DNA of 64,000 nt from NCBI GenBank assembly GCA_014607495.2, contig CP053159.1:11787501-11851500 (forward strand), read 5' to 3'. The stretch comes from Carposina sasakii. Taxonomy: Eukaryota > Arthropoda > Insecta > Lepidoptera > Carposinidae. Shown one piece after another: positions 59,141-64,000 of the stretch. The notes beneath the pieces are model-generated. The model did no database searches. It was not told the origin of the DNA and worked only from the letters and a program-made list of their open reading frames with translations. Position numbers and translations under genes: made by a program. How positions within the stretch are numbered: position 1 is the stretch's first letter; the number at the start of each line of letters is the position of its first letter.

Positions 59141-62100
59141 TTAAGTTGGTAACTCCCCTTCTTCGAGCTCCTCAATTTTAGTTGCAAAGTCAGTGTTTCG
59201 TCTAATTCTGTTGAAAGAATCTGAATCTGGCGCCACCCCTTCTAAATACTTGCCGTAAGGGTAGCTTGCGTCAGTCGTCAAGTAGAAGTCGTCAGTTGCT
59301 CTGGAAGGATGTAAAGTAGTTAGTCCAACTTTTTCAGCATTGAGCGAGTTTAAATTATTAATGCGTTCGTGCTTGGTAACTGGTTGGTGACTTGTATTCT
59401 ACCTAACATGCTCGGTACTGCTATTTTGCTGGCGAATGCCCATGACCATCGGTGTAAACTTCTGTATTCCTATTACTAATTTCCCGTTCCGTGGGAATTT
59501 CGGAAAATCTTTAGTGGACCTTTATGTCACAAAAGGAAGCCACGGTCCAAATCACACGTTTCTACCATTAGCTGTTACGTCTAGAATAATAAGTCAGTCA
59601 TTGGTAATACTTCGTGCACTTTGTGAGCATCATCATTAATCAGCTATTTTGCTGAAAATAGACATTCCCTCACCACCACTGCAACAGATTTGAAGTGGCC
59701 TGCATCAAGCAGATACACGTGATTAGGGAATGCAATCTCGCCCTTTTTTTGCGAGATTGATCTCGGACGAAAAAAGGGCGAGGTCTCGCGAGTTTTACGA
59801 GATTGCACTCGAGCATACAAATCTTTCTTTTGATTGGTATAGATAGATTGTTAATTTATCTGTAATAGTCTGACTAATTGGTATATTTTGTTAATTAATC
59901 TGTAATATCTAATGGATCTGTAATATCTACTGAGTAGATATCATCATCTTCATCATCAGCCTATTGCAGTCTACTGCTGGATGTAGGCCTCTCCCAGGGC
60001 ACGCCACAAGACTGCTATGGGGGGTATTTGCCCATAGTCACCACGCTGGGCAAGCGAGTTGGTGACCACAGTTTGTATTTTGGATTATGTTGTCAACACG
60101 GGAGGAGTAGATATACTTAGTTTTATTTAATTAATAATATGGTCGATTCCGGCAGTCACACTTAAACCTAATCTTAGTCAGGTCTATCTCTCTCCGTTCT
60201 TAACATAAATGGCTGAGAGAGAAAATGACAGGTAGGACTAATTTTACGTTTATGTTTAAAATGGAAAAAATTCTTCACCCGAGTGGGAATCGAACCCACT
60301 GCAAACCGTGCCAGTCGCTATAACCACTAAGCCACCGGGTCAATTACTCGGATGACGAATTTTACCATCTCTTTTCTAAATTACATATTGGCAACGTTAT
60401 TCTTCATCCCGATAGCTATACACTAGCCAAATCTCTGTTATAGGTTTGTTTCCACTCTACTCTTTGTGGGCCTTTCTTGCTAGGAGCCATAAGCATCTAC
60501 CTATACTTACTGGTAATTGGTCACTATTCCCATCAAGCTCGTTGGATGACCCTGCCTGGTGGCATCGGTGGAATACTTCCAACCATCGTATGTGTCAAAC
60601 TTGATCCCTACGAACGCCTCATTAATCTTTAGCGAAACTAAAAAGTATTCCCAAGATCGGTCGTGACTGCAGAGATCTGGAAACATTTAATCTACGTTAG
60701 TATGTATTGGAATGCCGGCGGCGAATAAGTGGGTAAGTAGACCTAGTAAGTCGACCCCTAGACTTGTAGGTAGAAAAATCAGTCCAATCTACTACTAATT
60801 GATGCACTGGCTTTTTTTATTTCTCATGGTAACTCTATTTGAACATAAAAAAAAACCCTAATCTATCTCTGGATAAGTAAACTATATTAAGTTTTTCACC
60901 GAAGATGTAGGTACCTACTACTTTCAACTAGAGAATATTGATTTTCGTAATACCTTCCGTTGAAAACGGGGTAAACTTTCCGTCAGGACAACCAGGCTGC
61001 AGCGTGACCTCTCCAGGTCCACTGTAATTTGGCCAATAGTCCACCGTCCCTAGGTCTCGAGTCGTTCCATAATTGTTAGGATCCGTGTGGATGACGTCCA
61101 CGAACTTGCCGCAATCACTATTCAACCCCAAGTTAGTTGGAGACGGTGGTTCATAGAGCGCGCCTGCAGGATCCAAGCCGGTTATTCTGAAACAGCAGCA
61201 TTATCTATTATTCCTCATTGTTTACCTTATTAAATAGATAAAAAAATTAACCTAAAACAAAAACTTTATAAAAACTGGTAAAAACTATTATAGCGTGAGG
61301 AACCTATATACCAGTTGGTCAATATATCGAAGTGACATTTTATTCTAAGATATCTACATCATATGTAGAAAATAGTCCGCACTTCTGTCAGTCAGCAGTA
61401 CCCACCTTCCAACAATATACCCTTGCAGCCTAGCCTCCCTGCCCCCATTTCCCAAAGTGTGGCAACCTAAAGAATGGCCTATGAGATGAACGCTGTCTAA
61501 ATCGAGCCCTCTCTTTGCCAGTATCACCAATGCATTTCCCAACGCGACGCCAACCTGCAAACAAAGATAATCCTCTTTTTATTGGAAAGATAACTTCGCT
61601 TTGGTATACTGAGTATAAATGACAGCCAGGCGAATATTGATATATTTAAATATTTAATTGTATCAGGCGTCACTACTCGGAAGTTCAAATCTCAATTTTA
61701 ATTGGTTTTCGGATTAGCGGTTATGTATTTATGGTTGCATGCTAGGTGCTTGGATCTGGCTTCTCGTTGCGACTGTAGTGTCTTGTGTTCGTGATCATGA
61801 GTCGGCAGATCCGAGGGTCAGCGGAGGGTGTAGGGCCCGGTGGTGGGCGACCCCTCAATAGAAATATTGATATGCTTAGACCATTATTTTGAATAGAAAA
61901 TCACTGAAAAACAGAAAAAATATGGAACCACTGTCTCAAGACTATATTTTTATCTTTTCAGGTCCACAATAGTGTAGTAAATTAAGCCTTAGATGAAATA
62001 TATCTTAAACAATACGTCATGATTTACAAAAAAATATAAATAGAGTTCAAACAACTGATCAACCCTAATGGAGTCATCCAATAAAACAGCAATGTATCAC

Positions 62101-63909
62101 ACTATACCATGGAGGAATAAGATGTTATAGAGTGCTAATGTCATCTTCTTCAGTTTTAGCATAAGGCTAAGGCGAACTTAGTAAATCATTTATCATCATC
62201 GATCCGACGAATCCGACCTATGAGAGAGAAATGAGAGTTTCCATGGATACCACATGGGTTAAATAGTTAGAGGTCTGTGACACTGATCTCACAATAGACT
62301 TTTATAACTGGAGTGGGATCTGAAACAAGTGAAATTGGAACTTTATTTACCTTCTTAGCATTTGGCACAGCTTTCACCACGTAACTCCAATAAACCGCGT
62401 AGATCCCGCTGTATCCCAGAATAGGGGTGGCACTAGCTTCTTCCTGCCAGTTCAGCAGCCATACATTATACTGCCCGGTTTGAAGAAATCCTGTCAATAC
62501 AGAGGTAGTGGCATTCCCATCCACTTTCCCTTGGAAGCCAAAGGTGTAAAGTATGGTTGGCCGAGTGGGATTGTAGCATTTCGATGTCAGGATCCCGGAC
62601 GGATCCGATAGTGGGAATATCAATGGATTTTCCAAGGTGCTGGAATGAAAAAGTAAGATTAAGGAAGAAATATTAACGTTTTCGGGTGGGTGTAAGTAGG
62701 CTCGACTAATACCTACCATAAGATCCAAAGTTATAAGTGGTGCACACTGCTATTCAACGGACGAGGCTCTGACGCTAATAGCTTGTAATAATTGGTTAGA
62801 ATCACTCGGAAACATTTCCCATCGCTAACTGATGAAAAGTCAGTGTATAATTTGCACACTTTTGCCCAACCTCATTATGTATCAACCTTATGTATGGCGT
62901 GTATGTTTTCGGGCGAAATTATACAGGGTGTAACAGAAAGGGTATGCAAATAACTATTGTGAACCTATTTACAAAATTTGAGACTCGAAATCACATGTTT
63001 ATTACATATGTACCTATATATGTATAGGTCTTGTATAGGTATAAGGTAGGGTTGCCAACCGTCCTGTTTTCCCAGGACATGTCCTGCTTTTTGGAGTGTC
63101 CTGGGCTGTCCTGAATAGTTTTTAAGCATCGACCTGGTTTTTAAAGTCCTGACACATTCGCTGTCGGCACATTTTCTAAGGGTGCCGACATCGGGCAAAT
63201 AAGCGTTAGCGGCACCTCTAGAAAGCCTAAAAAGTAGCAAATACCGGCACTGAATGTGTTAAAGACCTATGTTTTGAAATTCGCACGCCACTAACTCCCT
63301 CCAATCGTATTGTCACTGGGCTCGCACATGTATGGTATAGGGTTTTAATCAAAATGTCCTGGTATTTCTTCCTCAAATCTTGGTTTTCAAAGTTTGAGAT
63401 GGCAACCCTAGTATAAGGACCTGTCTAATATAGATACTTTTGGTAACTGGTAGAATCGGTACAAGGTCGTGGAAAACAGGATTCGTGGACATTACGTTAC
63501 CAAGCCGTAATGATTGTGTACCGAGGCGTTACGAGTTAATTGCATATTAAAGTCATTGATTTGTAAAATAGTGCACCACACCACATAGTATACACTTGGA
63601 TAGACTTCACCTACATGCGAATTTAGAGGAAGGGAGTAGGGGCACGGGTGCACATGAAAATACAGTTGTTCAAGATTATTAATAGGCATCGCAAAACATC
63701 GAAAAATTCGTACAACACTAGAAAAACAATTTTACAGAAGTATTTTAATCCCAAAAACTCCTAAATTTCAACTTTATCGAAACAAATTATAATATCAAAA
63801 TCATTTCCACTATGCCCATTATTTACCTTGATTACAGTAGATATGTATAAATCAGTGAAGCAAACACGAGCCTCTCGATAGTCCGTAACGCTATCAATCT
63901 CGCAAGCAT
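59141..63909 (-). CDS. Secreted pancreatic-type neutral lipase, six exons, apparently complete
   Basis: Serine hydrolase of the pancreatic/insect neutral lipase family, which cleaves ester bonds of acylglycerols or phospholipids outside the cell. Minus-strand exons are 63909-63836, 62639-62351, 61554-61406, 61186-60954, 60676-60511 and 59300-59141. Phases match at every junction and give about 356 residues, normal for the family. The nucleophile motif GHSLG (Ser about 149) is in exon 3, the acid in ITGLDPA (Asp about 176) in exon 4, and DLCSHDRSWEYF (His about 253) in exon 5, so the triad is complete. Exon 4 has the conserved cysteines and the QPGCPDG stretch. Exon 1 is the weakest part: a 24-codon hydrophobic leader ending at a GTAATC donor. 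A stronger GTAAAT donor 7 bases on would place an in-frame stop inside the exon. The gene could be a digestive lipase, lipase H-like or phospholipase A1-like; the substrate cannot be told here. Confidence 0.88.
59727..59813. repeat. GC-rich foldback
   Basis: 'gtgcaatctcgtaaaactcg' (minus) and 'atgcaatctcgccc' with 'aaaaaagggcgag' form overlapping inverted repeats. It lies in the last lipase intron. Confidence 0.7.
59955..60110 (+). repeat. Retroposon tail, same family, in a lipase intron
   Basis: 'catcatcagcctattgcagt' to 'gttgtcaacacgggagg'. Confidence 0.58.
60271..60432 (-). repeat. tRNA-like SINE, family 1, best-preserved tRNA moiety, in a lipase intron
   Basis: Minus strand carries GGCTTAGTGGTTATAGC (D arm), an ACTG...CAGT anticodon-like stem and a perfect T arm GTGGGTTCGATTCCCAC, with a six-pair acceptor. 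A pseudo-tRNA or SINE is favoured because the same head sequence lies upstream as in the other copies. Confidence 0.65.
61619..62105 (-). mobile_element. Family B MITE fragment in the second lipase intron, split by an insert
   Basis: 'gacagccaggcgaatattg' at the left and 'ctgatcaaccctaatggag' near the right match the inverted family B copy at 27227. A 219-bp unit interrupts it at 61644-61862. Confidence 0.65.
61644..61862 (+). mobile_element. Inserted repeat with an 11-bp target duplication
   Basis: Flanked by AATATTGATAT at 61633-61643 and 61863-61873. Shares 'ttggttttcggattagc' through 'gtgggcgacccctcaat' with 1415-1612. An 11-bp duplication suggests retroposition or an unusual transposase. 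Confidence 0.65.
62924..63005 (+). mobile_element. Family C MITE fragment in the first lipase intron
   Basis: One arm only ('cagggtgtaacagaaagggt' to 'cgaaatcacatgtttatta'). Confidence 0.65.
63836..63909 (-). CDS. Candidate first coding exon of the lipase (signal peptide)
   Basis: ATG at 63909-63907 opens 24 codons with a basic start and a hydrophobic core (LVFASLIYIYL), as in a signal peptide. It leaves two bases that complete a Leu codon with the first base of the next exon at 62639. The phase match supports it. The donor GTAATC is not strong, and a true first exon beyond the window is the alternative. Confidence 0.5.
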
Positions 63910-64000
63910 AATCTATGAGAATTGACAGTTTGACGATGATATTATAACAATTCTGGAGCGATAGCGAATAACTTTACTAGGTGCCGTAACGATGTCGACT

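Noticed and set aside
62641..62728. Unspliced N-terminal extension of lipase exon 2 (MVGISRAYLHPPEN...)
   Set aside because: The stretch ends in a clear polypyrimidine tract and AG acceptor; it reads as intron.

Overview
The window looks like repeat-rich nuclear DNA from a moth or butterfly (Lepidoptera). This is inferred from interspersed repeats typical of that order: the short repeats ending in a GTCCGCG hairpin plus CTAGT, the 'cagtccactgctggacgtaggcc' type retroposon tail, many TA-flanked MITEs, and short-exon genes with GT-AG introns. The species cannot be told from the sequence. There is no sign of bacterial operons, rRNA or CRISPR.

Two apparently intact host genes are present, and I assembled both exon by exon with matching splice phases. 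On the plus strand (41718-45591) a six-exon gene encodes a 244-residue protein with a zeste-type Myb/SANT DNA-binding domain and a C-terminal amphipathic helix region. Its 3' flank carries a minisatellite of about seven 57-60 bp units. On the minus strand (59141-63909) a six-exon gene encodes a secreted pancreatic-type neutral lipase of about 356 residues with a complete Ser-Asp-His triad. A poly(A) signal lies 7 bases past its stop.

The rest is a layered deposit of mobile elements. From 1 to about 29 kb it is mainly MITEs, SINE-like repeats and retroposon tails, including a three-deep nest at 13.0-14.8 kb and a TTAA-flanked element at 14.8-15.9 kb. At 32.6-40.5 kb lies a three-exon DDE transposase relic (IS630/Tc1-mariner-like fold). 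Its last coding exon is split by a 5.2-kb DIRS-type tyrosine-recombinase retrotransposon with inverted terminal repeats and an internal complementary region that records the circle junction. Removing the element at a shared TATT rejoins the transposase reading frame exactly. An 800-bp unit that also occurs at 29.9 kb abuts the 3' end of this relic at 40.5 kb.

From 50.2 to 52.4 kb a TRIM-like miniature LTR element sits inside a hAT-like element with an 8-bp target duplication, which itself sits in a MITE. Further right are a 5'-truncated jockey-type LINE (53-55 kb, minus), a TIR element carrying a small spliced exon (55.5-57.0 kb), a convergent pair of THAP zinc-finger first exons (57.5-57.8 kb), and a truncated Ty3/gypsy element whose LTR ends 100 bp from the lipase stop (57.9-59.0 kb).

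Family names for repeats come from recalled structural hallmarks, not database searches, and most boundaries are approximate to a few bases.
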